Shown here piece after piece: positions 1 through 11,789 of a stretch of 64,000 nt of DNA (position 1 is the stretch's first letter; each line of letters opens with the position of its first letter). The position numbers and the translations under genes are program-made. The DNA is taken from contig JAYKYS010000004.1 of NCBI GenBank assembly GCA_036924285.1, positions 15,470,001 through 15,534,000 on the forward strand. The letters run 5' to 3'. Source of the DNA: Asterella californica. Taxonomy: Eukaryota > Streptophyta > Marchantiopsida > Marchantiales > Aytoniaceae. Below the pieces are notes generated by a model, which did no database searches, was not told the origin of the DNA, and worked only from the letters and a program-made list of their open reading frames with translations.

Positions 1-2150
1 CTCTCATCAGAATTTATGTCTCTCTTTAACGTCTCTCTGACCAGCATCCGCGCTGGACACGCTCATGACGGAGCTGTGCATTGATTGCATACCGCACCAG
101 CTCCAGCTGCCACAGGAAGGACATCACAGCTTCACAGGACAGGACATTCACCACGAATCGTCAAGCCATCTATCGCCCGTTCGCTCGCTCTACTCGCACC
201 TCAAAACATCGATGAAGGCACGCACGCTTGATCGCTCTCTACTAATAGTGGGGATACTAGTTTAGGTAAGATGATTCCCGACCTTCCTGGGCGTCGTCGA
301 TGGATAGGATGGTAGGATTGGATCAGAACGAATGGCTCGAGATGGAGCATTTAAATTTTCACTTTTAGCAGAAGAGAGGGACTGGGTGCAGGACTGGACT
401 CTGGAGTCTGGAGAAGTGCCTGCCAGAGTGAGAAGAGAAGAGGAGCGGAGCAGCAGCACGTGTAAATTGACTTCACGTCGTCCGGATAACTGTACAGTGG
501 CAGAGTGTACAAACATTGTAAGATGTAGTCGTAGAGGTTTAAAGAGATGAGTTCCTGTGGAGAGGAGGAGTGGGCCTGGGTCGCGTCAACAGTTGCTCGT
601 GACTCGCCCTTGTCCATAACTCTCACTCTCTCGCAATCTTTCTGTGCAGTCAATAAGTAACCCCGAGTTATGACCGTGCTGGAATGAGTTTACGTTATTT
701 CTTGAGTCGTGAATGCTCGTTAGCTCGCTCATTCATGAAGAGCTTCCAGCAGTTACATTCGGTAGAGTATTCTTCTTGGCACTTGCATTGTTAATCAATC
801 AATCCACCGGTGGCTCGGGTGGGGTTGGTCCTGGGCTCGGGCAGGAAGGATCAATGGTCTCGTCAGGTCAGTCAAGCTTCTGCTGCTGCTGGTAGTAGAT
901 GCTTGAAAAGAAAAAGAACACGGAAACAGAAAACAGTGCCATGAACACTGCATAGTACGTGATGCCACATGCTTCTACCTCTTATCAGATACGGAACGGA
1001 TGCACTGCCAATATCTTTAGTGGCGGCCTCCGCGGCCTATTATTTCGCGGACCACAGAGTCTGGGTCAATTGCCAACGGCGCCGACGCCCTCCTTTCCTT
1101 CCTCTCAAAACGCTCATTTCTTACTGTCAACAAGAACAGCAACAACAAAAGACGGCATCGCTGGGAAACAGTGAACCACTCCGCTTCCGCTCTACTCCGT
1201 AAACTGACTGATCCTCGGCACCAGCGTTGTCCAGCAATGTGCTTGTCGGAACGGCGTCATATTACGTCTTGGATCTTGCCTCGCAACTTTTCGCGTTCCT
1301 CCATTGTTTACGGCGATGGCGGTTCGTTCAGTGCTGCTACTGCAACAGCCTACGCTTTGATGATTGTGGAGGGATGGATCAGTACAATTTGATCTCCATC
1401 AGCTTGCGGTGTCATTGTCACTGAACGGGATCATTTTTCATCTCTGCTCCCTGTCAGCAGCCGACCAGGGTTCAGGCTGTCATTCTTTTATCACTCACCA
1501 CTTGAGATCACATTTTCATAAGCAGACTCTCCAGGATGGAGCAATTCCGTTTCAGCTACTTGACTGCTGCCTTCTGCCGGTAGTCTGGCTCGAAGTGCTT
1601 TGCTTCTGTGCGAAGAAACGGTTTCACATGCAGAATTATTAACAGTTCTTGATTATCATGATGTTGTAGCCAAGTCAGACCATCTCGATTACCAGTCCGG
1701 GCGAAGGCCGTGCTTCCCAACTATATCTCGCTAATTATACCCCTCTTCATAAACTTTTGCGTTCATACTCTCTCCTCATTGCCTCCAGATGCACATCGCT
1801 GTTCTTCTTGCGGCTCACCTTACTACTGAAGAGTTCGTCCACAGCCTTGTCTTCTTGTTGTCACGTTCTTTTCCGTTCAGTTTGCTACTGAGGCCTTAAG
1901 CTCGCCTTAGCTTCTTGGACGCGGTTTTGTGTCGTCCCTTAAATTATCAGAAACTCAAATTCAAGCTTCTTACAGCCATGTAGAGCACCACGAGCTTGCA
2001 ATGCTTAGGATTCTACACCCCCGCTTCACTGAACCCGGAGAATCCTCGCGTCCGAGACGAAGCCTTCGACTGGAGTTCAGCGAAGCTGACTATTCACGGT
2101 TTTGATCTTTGTGGAGGCGTAGATGGTCGATCGGTCCGACAGGTCCCTTC
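1..2150. other. Upstream flank of XRI1, no gene recognised
   Basis: I read both strands and found only short open frames with no recognisable motif. Composition is mixed, with C/T-rich runs such as those around 1770-1900. The 3' part should hold the promoter and 5' UTR of the XRI1 gene that starts at 2151, but I cannot place a TATA box or transcription start with confidence. A distal exon of another gene cannot be excluded. Confidence 0.4.
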
Positions 2151-4072
2151 ATGATGGAGGAGAAAGATTGGTTTTGGCAAGAAGACTCGTTCAAGCTGGA
2201 CGCGGAATCTCCTCTGGGTACGAAGACGGCACTTTTGTAGCAAGACCAGAACCGGAACGCGGAAAGAAAGGGGTCGTTCCCCAAGTCTGATGACGAATGC
2301 TGTATAAGCTGCACTTGTGAAGGATTGCACTCCCATGTTTGGACGTTACAGTCACTGTGGGATTACGAAGCAGCTGCAGTAGTTCAACTCCTTGTATCTT
2401 CTATTAAAGACTCAGCATTGCATCCAGTCTATGTGCTTGAGTTAGAAGCTGATCATAAATGGTCCTCTCTTGTGATGTCTCCAGCTATCTCTCGCTCCCT
2501 ATGGGATGGCCTGGCTCAAAGCGAGGCTGATTCTCGGTCACTTTTCGCTTCAACACCGCCCACAAGCGAACACGCGGATTCAAGTCGCATGTTTCCTTCT
2601 TACTACAGGAAAGGTAAGAGAGACTCTGAGATTAGCTGTCGCGAGCCATCTTACCGTACAAAGTTGCTTTAAACCACCAAGAAGCGACATCATCTGAGAT
2701 CTAGCTCGATTTCTCCACTTTGCCCTTCGTATCATTTCCCCTTTACATGCGCACTAACAGGTCACTTGTGTCTTATTACGACTTGTGACGGGGAGCAATT
2801 TATCAGAGTTGGAGGCCGGTAGGGATGTGTACGCAGATGCCACAATGCAAGAAGGAAGCCCACGGTTAAAACGACGTCGGATGCTGCTATTCCCTGCTTC
2901 TAGAGACGAAGCTTGCCCATGCGGTCCTGCTATGGATACTAACATGGAGTGCGTGGAAACGCATGTTGAGGTAAGCTTATTCTGTTCGAGCACCCTTCGG
3001 ACGAACTTTAACACCATGAATCACCGGTTTGGAAGTTTTACAAGAACCTTTTTCTGACAGCCTGGTATGTACGATTGCGCAGAGCTGCGGTGACTCGGTC
3101 ATGCCATCCTGTGAGGAATTTGAGAAATTTGAGGTTCCAGTTCCTTCTTCACCAAACTCACTTTGGTACCTCAGAAACGGTAATACGAGGTCAATACTGT
3201 TTGTCAGGAATTTCCGTCAGCTTTGCAGCCCCTAATTGTGATGATTGAATGCGAAATTACACAATTCAGTCGTAAACTAAGTTATGACTTGTCCTTGCAG
3301 ATGAATCGCACTTTATTGTCGATGAATCATCAGAAGGAGCACCCGAGAAGTGGATGTCAAGGTGCTTCGTTGAGATGCAAGGCCACCAGCAGGTTGTTCC
3401 TGTCAGTGAAATCTCAGGTATGTCTGGCACAGGTAAGATGCTCCGATGGTGTGATATCTTTTACGAAAAGGTTCTATAGGCTTTCTCCAACGTGCACTAG
3501 TAAGGTTATAGGATTTGGATAGTTGATGATCTGTTGGGGCCTTGTTTCCAGGATCCTCCTCTTTAAATCAACAGCAGGAACGCGAGTTCCAGTTCTCTGA
3601 CTGCCCGACCACTTGCTTCGGAGGGCCCCCTACCCCTGGTATTATTTGTTTTCGATCTATTTCGCCGACATGATCTCTATGCTGTCTCGTTACATCCTCG
3701 AAGCTCAACTCCGTCCGTTGTACACTAATGTACACTGTATTCGTGCTTCTGGTAGACTGGATTTGAAGTGCTGTGTTTCCTCATTTGATCGCAGGAAGCA
3801 GATCAGGCTTGCAGTACACCAAACCAAAGTCAGTGACACCGGTAGCATACCCCTTCAACCTCCTGAAACCGTCTCGAGCTCAGGGCGACGTGACTTTGAC
3901 GGACATCAATCAAAGGCTGTCCATGCCACCATCAAGACCATCACAGTACTCTGTTGACAATCGGCTAGTTCAGACAGGTGCTGGTGGTTTGTCTGGAAAA
4001 TCTGTCGTTCATCGTACCAAAATTCATACTCAAGGTGATGGATGTATAACCATCATGAGGACCAGAGGTTGA
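2151..4072 (+). CDS. XRI1: XRI1-like (X-ray induced 1) plant DNA-repair/meiosis protein, 7 exons
   Basis: I derive seven exons: 2151-2217, 2485-2613, 2807-2970, 3083-3179, 3301-3417, 3552-3638 and 3795-4072. All six introns are GT..AG. The join is 939 nt, encoding 312 residues and a TGA stop. Intron phases are 1,1,0,1,1,1 and each one closes the frame. Visible landmarks are an N-terminal WFWQED motif, a basic KRRRML motif near residues 87-92, DESSEG near 160-165, and a conserved C-terminus with GDVTL (251-255), SGKSVV (287-292) and a terminal ITIMRTRG. These match my memory of Arabidopsis XRI1, a nuclear protein of about 300 residues needed for meiosis and reported to bind MND1. Two ATGs lie in tandem at 2151 and 2154; I use the first. 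The identity rests on remembered motifs. Exon 2 and exon 4 boundaries are the least certain, since alternative AG acceptors exist nearby. Confidence 0.88.
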
Positions 4073-6282
4073 CCACGTTATCCTTCTGCTGCTGCTACCG
4101 TAGCGTGACTGTTTTCCAAGAGCAATAATTGGGTGAGTTGAACTGGTTTGATGGCTACCTACGGAGTCGTAGCAAACCGTGTATGGGGTTGGCTAGGTTC
4201 CGTGGAGTTGACGTGTGTGTTGCACGCTGATCATTTTCTGTACGTTGCAGTCGAACAACGGTATGATCAATAGTTGCCCTGTCTGGGTAAGAACACTGCG
4301 AGTTAGGTCCAGCTCTCAAGTATGTAGGTGCAGTTCATCAATTGGACTGGATTATTTATTCCGATGGAGAAACCAGGCGTCGATGTAAATGTGTATAGTG
4401 TTCAGCAGTACGTAGTACGGCTCTCCAGTAGGCCTGGTAGTTCTGGAATTCGCGTACTGTATATAAATATAAGGGGTGACCTTTTCATCCCATCAGTTGT
4501 GCACTAGGTGGGAGACTGGCAAACCGAGCATATGTATCGTCTGGTTCATTGCACATGCTCTCGATTGTTGGGAGTGCTTACGAGTAAAGGACTTACAAAT
4601 GATGAGTACCTCATTCATTGGTCGTTAACTCTGTCGTGACTCTCCCTCGCAGTTTCTGAAGTTTGCCAGTTTGGACGTTTCGTGTATAACAACCAAAGCT
4701 GCATAGAAGCATATGAATGCTCACGAGGGACTGCTTTGACCATACAATTGGAATGGTCGGATCGTGGTGATGATCAGCGCAGATGATGATCTCTATGTGC
4801 CTGCACACGAGTATGGCCCGAGTGGTGAAAGTGCTTGTAAAGCTGTAACTGAATCAGAATCATGCTCCAGAAGAAGAAGGTAGGTACATGTCCCAGGAAA
4901 AGCTATCCCTCATCAGAACAGTACTCACGCGCGCTGATAGCCATACTCTGCACCATGATTCTCCATGCTTACCCCCCTCCCTGTCCGTAAGCTGCGTTTG
5001 CATCCTCCTTCTTCCCCTTCTTTTGTTTGGCCCGCAGGTATGCGTTGAATCAAGTGCTCCCATCCCCGCTGTTTGGGAAGGAATGGTAGCACCTTCCTTT
5101 CACTCGAGTCGGTTTCAAACTTTACCATTCTCCACGACCGGGACCCGAGTCCGAGAGCAAGCAAAGAGCAGAAAAAAATTCTTAAAGAAAACGAGAAAAG
5201 GAGAAAGTACTGTGTTTAGCTGATTGCAGCGTCCGAGAACTCACAGGATTCTTACGCTGGAATCCTCACGGATATGACAAAAATCGCCTATTCCTTCGGA
5301 GTTCTGCTATCATTTTATGTTCCCTCTGTTGCAGATTCAAGGCTTAACCGAATTAGAACTTTCTCGAGTCTTGCAATCTGAGTTATTTCCCCGTCTGGTG
5401 ACGGCTCTGTTTCTTGCTAAACGAACGAAGGTTCACGGATAAGAATCAGCAGCAGGGACTGAGGAGTAGGGGAGTGTCGGCTATGTTTTGGAGGTTCGCT
5501 CACCTTCCTCCTTGGTGCTGTCATGGGAATGGGCTACCGGTAGGCCGGGCAGGGCCCAAACGAAAGCATCAATCGAAGGTCATAGAAGTGGGCCTGGCCA
5601 GACTCGACATCGGAGTGTGATGCAATGTTCACGGTCGGGATCTGTCATAGGCACAAGCTGAACCAATCACCCTCCGTGAGGATGTATCTTCTCGTATTGT
5701 CTTCCCCGAGCGGTGCAGGCAAGGCAAGGCACGGTAGGAACCGTAGGATAGGGTACGATTATAACCGTACGGTTAGTATGGTCAAAGCATACGGTTCTCC
5801 TCTCAGGAGTCGATTCTTCCTACTGTCAGAACGGCCGGATCACCGCCTCTGCTGCCTCTTCCGCTTATGTCTGACGGGACAAGCACCAGTAGAGAATGTG
5901 GAAGTTTCTTGCTCCTCTGACAGATTGATTACCGGGTACCGCTTGCAATCAGCGTGAGAGAACCATGTGGTGAGTCACGCAGTAAGCGTTATTTCACCTA
6001 CTTTGAAGTCTAGATTGGCGTCGGCTTTCCCAGTGTCGGACTGTCTGACTCTATGGTTTCCTCCAAGAGTCCAGGCCAGCGGGGCCGGGAAGAGGTGAGA
6101 TAAGAACTACGCCGCAGTGCCATAAATAAACCTGCTACCATGGGGGCGGTGGTGCTACTGATCAGTGACGAAACGCAAGAAGTGCTGCGGAAGAGAGAAA
6201 ACGCGACCCAATGAATAGCAAACGGATGGGAAGACCCCATCAAGAAGCGGAACCCCTTCTGCGGAAGAAGCACGAGAGGGAC
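4073..6282. other. XRI1 3' flank and intergenic DNA, no gene recognised
   Basis: The first few hundred bases after the XRI1 stop should be its 3' UTR. An AT-rich stretch with TATAAATATAAG near 4460-4473 could be part of the polyadenylation region. The rest holds short frames on both strands without recognisable motifs, including an 111-codon frame at 4888-5223 with a purine-rich tail. I regard these as chance frames. Confidence 0.4.
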
Positions 6283-6290
6283 GTTGCAAG
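6283..6290. repeat. 8-bp target site duplication of the hAT element, left copy
   Basis: GTTGCAAG immediately precedes the left inverted repeat and is repeated exactly at 8694-8701. Confidence 0.9.
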
Positions 6291-6896
6291 CAGTGTTCGG
6301 GAAGGTTTTTTCATAAACCGGCTTTTCACCGGAAGCTGGTAGTCACATCTCGGCTAAAAGGTTTGGAGTCCGGGAGCTTCCGGATATCTCACTGAAACTC
6401 GTAATTTGTCCGGAGTGAAGTTAACTCTTGCGTTATTTTTCCGACGAGAAACCTGATCCTTTTAATATTTCCGTCGTTTGTAAATTACTCTCGGTTCTTT
6501 TTCGACATATAAAATTCTATTACGGAAGTTCAAAAATTTTCAATACATTGCTCCTCGTTTGGCTCCGATAGAAAACAATTACAAACAGAAGTGACAACGT
6601 TTTGTTCTTAAGTCACAGAGTATTCTGCTTCTGTTCTAAACTATATCGAAATGATGAGATAAACTTGAGAACGGTGATGTCAACAATGAAATCCAAATCA
6701 CTATCGGAAAACTGCATGCCCACGAGAAAACGAAGATCCAAGACCTCATCGGGGATTGTAGTCATCTTCTTTACTGTAAAATGCTACCTACGAGTACTCT
6801 CTCTCCTCGCCCTGCTTCTCCTTCTATATTTCATTCCACAACTTCCAGCGGGATTTGAACCCGTTAATCCCCCAACTGGGAATAGAAGTCTACCCC

Positions 6897-6928
6897 CTCT
6901 AGAATACCTGGTGCTGTGTATTCTAGAG
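6897..6928. repeat. Inverted repeat, 11-bp perfect arms
   Basis: CTCTAGAATAC at 6897-6907 is followed after 10 nt by its exact reverse complement at 6918-6928. It lies inside the hAT element, downstream of the transposase remnant in the transposase orientation. It could act as a transcript hairpin; function unknown. Confidence 0.6.
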
Positions 6929-6959
6929 AGGGTTCTACCTACTAGTTCATTAAACAAAA

Positions 6960-7789
6960 CACTATAACTCTTTTCATGGTCAAACTCGCACGATGCAGAA
7001 CTGTTAGAAGTAGAACAAGCTGAAGCAAAGCCACAGGAATTAGAACTCAGATGCACCATCGGATTAGAATATAGATGTTTATATTCTACTGAGTTCTGCC
7101 AGAAATGAACGGCATCAGACAGAAGATCATCGTATACACTAGAAGGACCCTCTAATGAGACATGCATGCATGCTTCCAAGTTTCGTGTTGTTAGCTTATT
7201 CCTGAACTTGGTCTTTATAGAGTTCCAGAGAACCCTCTCTCGCAGATAGCTGTAGAAACACACTATATTCGTGCGATGTTAGCCAGAACCAGTAAATTTG
7301 GATACTGTGCTTCGTAGTGCATCTCCTGTCAACATAAACCACAAATCATTAAATTTCTTGTCAAACCACTCAGATCTACAGTGGATTTTAAAATTCCTGG
7401 ACTCACCTTTTGCAGCAGAAGTTGATATCAGAGCTTTCTGAGTTTGATCTTGTGACATCAGACGATCTTGCTCATAAAACTCACATAGCATATCTAATTT
7501 TTTTCCACCCCACTCTCTTACAGCCAAAGCAGTAGAAGGCATCAACATGATTAAATACTTTATAACAAGAGATAATGCTATTGTCTTCGAAACGTTCCTC
7601 TAAAGCAGAACACACTCCTTGTGCAAATGCTTTTTGAAACATCAAAGTAGACTCTAAATCTCTACCCAACCTATCTCTCTCCAATATAACTAAATGGAAA
7701 CTCTGTCCTCGGATTTTTGATCGGAGGCGCTTCATGTAACCTCCAGGAGGTCCATACTCTGGGAGGATATGGTAACTTGTCTCCTGCAT
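6960..7789 (-). pseudogene. hAT transposase remnant (C-terminal dimerisation region)
   Basis: Three overlapping minus-strand frames give successive parts of one hAT-type protein, resembling the ZNF862-like group. The first (7789 to 7481) ends near a KVFN motif. The second (from 7548) continues as a MPSTALAVREWG-like stretch and an EWFDKKFNDLW segment. The third (from 7263) carries SIKTKFRNKL and EGPSSVYDD. Between the second and third, a short frame at 7227-7244 encodes CERGFS, the hallmark Cys-Glu-Arg-x-Phe-Ser of hAT dimerisation domains. At least two frameshifts are needed, so the gene is dead. The N-terminal zinc finger and the catalytic part were not found; only the C-terminal third is recognisable. 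Confidence 0.72.
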
Positions 7790-8394
7790 TCATAACACAA
7801 GCATTTAGGTCAGTAGTCTCTACTAAGAAATTCATTCCTATCTCAGTAATGGTTGTCCTGCAAACGAGATGATCAGAAGGCTAAATTTACAAATTGACAA
7901 GACGATAGATGAGCAAAGAACTATGTAAAAGAAGCTTGCGCAACAGGAGGTTATGAAGCTACGAAGATACGAAAATTAGAGAAGATTGTTTGACAGTCAA
8001 TCAGCCAACGGACGATGTTTGCAAACATTGTAAACGATATCAGGTAAAGCGAGTCGAGATCAGGTGAAGCGAGTCGAGAACCCACAATGACTCCCTTTGA
8101 AGTTCGAACAATGTCGCGTAAGTGAGAAAACAAGATTAGGGCGAAGGCTGCACATCCAGAGTCCAGACTCCGATGTCCGCAATATTCAAACAATGCAAAG
8201 TGCAAAAATGACATTAGGGTGAAGGTTGCGAGCCTGCGAAGCAAAACTCGTTTCTCGATGAACGGACAAAGTCTGCCGCGGCCTAACACGTGTTACAAGT
8301 TACAAATTAAAACACCTTAAACCTAAAATTCAAATTTCCTAACTACGTGTCTGTACAGCAATAAGCCACGTGGTGCTCTAGTACATGTCAGTCC

Positions 8395-8433
8395 TATGTG
8401 GCATGCCACATCAGCAAGCGGCTGATGTGGCAT
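8395..8433. repeat. Overlapping palindromes inside the hAT element
   Basis: A perfect 16-bp palindrome ATGTGGCATGCCACAT (8395-8410) overlaps a second inverted repeat. In that one ATGCCACATCAGC (8403-8415) pairs with its exact reverse complement at 8421-8433 across a 5-nt loop, so two mutually exclusive hairpins are possible. The position near the right end of the hAT element suggests a subterminal structure. Confidence 0.6.
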
Positions 8434-8526
8434 TTCCGACTAATTAATTTTAGTTTCAGAATTTCTCCGAGAGCTGAAGAATAAGTTCAGTTTTTTTCCG
8501 GATGATGAATATTTTACAGTGATCCA

Positions 8527-8598
8527 TTTCCGGCGAGAAAAAAAACGGAATCCTACAATTTCCGGCGAGAAAAGAAACGGAATCCTACAATTTCCGGC
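8527..8598. repeat. 32-bp tandem repeat in the hAT right subterminal region
   Basis: Two full 32-bp units (8527-8558, 8559-8590) and a partial third start with TTTCCGGC and contain AAACGGAATCC. The two full units differ by one base. AAACGG is also the subterminal motif bound by the maize Ac transposase, so these units are candidate transposase-binding sites. Confidence 0.7.
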
Positions 8599-8693
8599 TC
8601 GGGTAGCATTTCCGACTGAATTCTGGATTCTCTCGGGGAGGGTTGATCTACCCGGAAATCAGTACTCGCAGTGCCGGATCTTCCCGAACATTG

Positions 8694-8701
8694 GTTGCAA
8701 G
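8694..8701. repeat. 8-bp target site duplication of the hAT element, right copy
   Basis: GTTGCAAG immediately follows the right inverted repeat and is identical to 6283-6290. Confidence 0.9.
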
Positions 8702-9972
8702 GGCTATCATCCGGAAGTAACTTCCCCCAACGAATTCGCCGAAGTCGGTTTTTGATGGCTGAGCCCCATTCCTTGAGCCACTTTGTACCTAAGAAGATCG
8801 TATGAAGAAGAACCAAACTCGCTGCGGAAACGCCAGGAAGTATCCTAAATGCACCAGGAGAGGGACACACGAAAGAGCCCTACGGCTCAGGACAAACGCA
8901 CTGCCCAACAAATCCTGGGATCTACTATCTCTATATGTGAGGCGCTTTAAGTTTCGACCTTATTTCGCTTCCTTCCTCTCTCTCTCTCTGCTCCCGATTT
9001 CGCAAGTACATCGAGAGCCGGTTTGGTCGCTTCCATTGTTCTTGCTCTCGGTCTGCTCGTATGTTCTCTACAAGATTCATTACTCATCCATCTAATGAGT
9101 AATGCGTTTGGAACCTTCAAACGGTACGAAGTAATCTCATTGATTCTCGACCGCATTCCTCCTCCATTTCCTCTCCATCATACAGTGCTTCGTTTGCTCG
9201 CTGTACTATACTGTACGCAGATCACTGTCCAGGCTCCAGACTCCAGACTCCAGACTCCACAGTGAACGTGAAAGTGGACAGGAGAGGAAACGCTTGGGGC
9301 AAGGCGAGGAAAGGAGCAAAATCTGCAATGCACTCACTCATTGGGCTTCTTGGAGTTGCGGACGGCGACCAGGAAACTGTCGTCCGCCTTACAGTATCTA
9401 AGCGTGAAGGAAGCATTGGCTGAACACTGTAAAATGTCAGGGATAAGGAAAAGCGTCCACTCTCCATCTTTAGGTTTAGGAAAGGTATGCATGTCCGCGC
9501 GTTCCTCCTTCCTTCCTTCTTTGTAACTGAAGTTCTCGGTTCTCCATCTGATCAATCCTGTCTACAGAAATTTATAAACTGTTAATCTCTTGATGTCTGA
9601 GTGATTGAGGACCCTCTGGGCTTTTCTACATCTACTTCACAACGGGATTAGGCTTAAACCCATAACCCTCGAGTGTCTGGTAAAGTGGGAGCATGCACCC
9701 AGAGGAACCATCTACATCTTCACCAACCAGTATATGTACTGAATGATGACTGTGAAGTGAAATCTTCACTACAGTCGTCCCTGTGTAAGTGAATTCCACG
9801 CAAGCGCAAACCCTCTATAAGTGCAGTGCGTTGTGGTATCTGGGTGCAAATTACTCTATACAAGTGCAATATTGCACTTCTGGTTAAATGAAATCACTTC
9901 CATGACCAGAGGCGCTATGGATAAACTACATAAGTGCAAACTCTCGATAAGTGCAGCATTGCAACTCTCAAG
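8702..9972. other. Intergenic DNA after the hAT element, no gene recognised
   Basis: It contains a CT run near 8973-8990 and a perfect 10-bp inverted repeat, CATTACTCAT (9078-9087) with ATGAGTAATG (9095-9104). There is also a short tandem of the heptamer CTCCAGA at about 9232-9256. A CT-rich leader followed by short frames could mark a promoter of an unrecognised gene. I cannot support an exon. Confidence 0.35.
9862..9879. repeat. Perfect 18-bp palindrome in a cluster of AAGTGCA words
   Basis: AAGTGCAATATTGCACTT equals its own reverse complement. Related TATAAGTGCA or TGCACTTATA words occur at about 9816, 9930, 9946 and 10275, so the palindrome is part of an interspersed, both-orientation repeat cluster of about 500 bp. 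No function is evident. Confidence 0.55.
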
Positions 9973-10069
9973 GTATGCATTTATGAAATACTTAATAAAG
10001 TACGAAATACATTTATGAAATATTTATAAAGTATGCATTTATGAAATATTTATAAAGCAAGAAACACAT
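9973..10069. repeat. AT-rich imperfect tandem repeat (26-31 bp unit)
   Basis: Three to four units built on GTATGCATTTATGAAATA..TTTATAAA follow each other, with small indels between units. The region is strongly AT-rich compared with the XRI1 segment. Confidence 0.6.
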
Positions 10070-11789
10070 TTATCCAGTGAGTTTGGAAACTATTCTAAAG
10101 ACAATTCACTTTAGGCGTAAAACTTTATGTACATCCCCATCTCATCACCAGAAATTGATTTTGGTTGGTAAAGAATTTTCTCTGGAATAAAAAATCCTGT
10201 CAGCATGCAAAACAGAAAATCTGAATATCACAAGTGGAATGTTAGCTCACTGGACATTAGTGCAAATTTTGAGAACTTGCACTTATAGAGCTTGTAGATC
10301 GGGATATTTGCAAGATTGCACTAATGCATAAATACGAAACCTGTATAAGTGGGAACTAAAAATGCAAGTTCTCGAAGTCTTGTATTAGAGTGAATTCTCA
10401 GTTTTACTTGTTAATATGTAATCACAATTCATATGTAATTAATACTCTCTGGTCTGAATTCAGCGATAAATATATAGCAGGAAAGAAAGAATAATATATA
10501 AAGAAAGATATATATATATATATATATATTAACGTACCCGATTATAATACAATGTGTTGAGATTTACGGTGATCTACCTATCAATAAAGAAGATTGGATA
10601 GATCTCAAATCTGGAAAGATCCAACATATTGAGTAGATTAAAGACAAAATGTTGTAATTTTAATCTTCTTTGATAATGAACGGTGGTCTCACTTTTGTGA
10701 GTGAATGATAACCTTTGTTAATGCAATAGGGTGTTCTAAGTCAAACTCTAGCATAGGATATTTATATTATCCTATATATATAAATAATTTCATATATATT
10801 ATTCTTATCCATTTTCATGTATTAAGCTTTTAATCTTCAAACAACTTTTATGAATATATGAATAAAGATGGAAATGAGAGCAAAAAGAGCTCTAATTTTT
10901 TGTCTTTTCTTCACTCAATTTTTTCCACTAGAACGACTTGTGATACCCAAGGAAACACTAGACACCAATAAAACTAGAAGAAATCATAAAATTCCTTGAG
11001 ACATGTTAATGACTCTTTGCGGAACGTAAATACGCAAAAGTGCTCAACTAGAATGAGACAATTGAGTCGCCGAATAATACAGAGTCAATATTATAACTTG
11101 AAAATAATCCACAATGAAAAGTACGACAAAAAATGATGAAGCTATCACTCGGTTGAAATTCTCTTCCTAAAGTTCCTCACAATCCATGCTCCATGATTGA
11201 TCTTTGGCCTGTAATGATAGTGAATATCGACCCAGACGTTGAAATGAACGTTGGATGGATAGTTGAGATCCATTCTTCATCAACAAAATATGTACATAGT
11301 CAAATCCCAAGTCTCTCCATATGTAACAATAGAAAAGATCATCGGAAGCAATAAGTCCATTACCTTTCTCATGAATTCATCACCAAAATACGAAAATAAC
11401 ATTGTCGAAAGTGATCACGGTGGATGCAATGAAGCTTGATGTGAAATGGATTCAGGAAAAGAAGATCCGAAGCTGGTATCAAACTTTCGTCCATAACCAC
11501 CACTCTCACAGTTCTTCATCCTCCATGTAACCACCGAGAAACTTTCAGGAATCACCCGCTAAGAGTGAATGTCATCTCATGAACACTAGATCTATCAATT
11601 TGTATCTAAATTTGACGACAAAGATCACTGAAGTAAACGCACACAGATTGCTAATTTGACATGTTTCACTATGTGAGATCACTTAAAAAGATAATCACGA
11701 TCATGGCACCTATCACACTATCAACAAGTTATGCGATAAGTTCACGAAACATAGAAAAGAAACACATCTTATGTTCTACGAGAATTTCG
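10070..11789. other. AT-rich DNA with no recognised gene
   Basis: Long stretch of low GC with no open frame I can identify on either strand. It probably consists of old decayed repeats, because a retrotransposon fragment of the same base bias follows directly. Confidence 0.4.
10508..10529. repeat. (AT)n microsatellite
   Basis: About eleven AT dinucleotides in a row, within an AT-rich stretch. Confidence 0.9.

Larger units (their letters stand above)
6291..8693 (-). mobile_element. hAT-superfamily DNA transposon, complete ends, decayed transposase
   Basis: The left end is CAGTGTTCGGGAAG (6291-6304). The right end is CTTCCCGAACATTG (8680-8693), its reverse complement with one mismatch. Both ends are flanked by an identical 8-bp GTTGCAAG (6283-6290 and 8694-8701). 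An 8-bp duplication with short inverted repeats starting CA is the hAT signature. The 2403-bp element carries on its minus strand the remains of a hAT transposase C-terminus. Its flanks are rich in TTCCGG words on both sides (about 6340-6570 and 8480-8690), as expected of subterminal transposase-binding repeats. The element is too short and too broken to be autonomous. Confidence 0.9.

Noticed and set aside
2325..2484. Open frame upstream of XRI1 exon 2 as coding sequence
   Set aside because: It is intronic in the phase-consistent model. Using the acceptor at 2351 puts the exon out of phase with exon 1.
4888..5223. 111-codon plus-strand open frame with a hydrophobic stretch and basic tail
   Set aside because: No recognisable motif, no splice-consistent neighbours, and an overlapping minus frame of similar length. 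Treated as chance.
6841..6912. Functional tRNA gene suggested by GGTTCAAATCCC
   Set aside because: No complete cloverleaf can be drawn; the D and anticodon arms are missing.
10508..10529. AT-rich tract as a replication origin or matrix attachment site
   Set aside because: A simple microsatellite is a sufficient explanation and nothing else supports a functional role.
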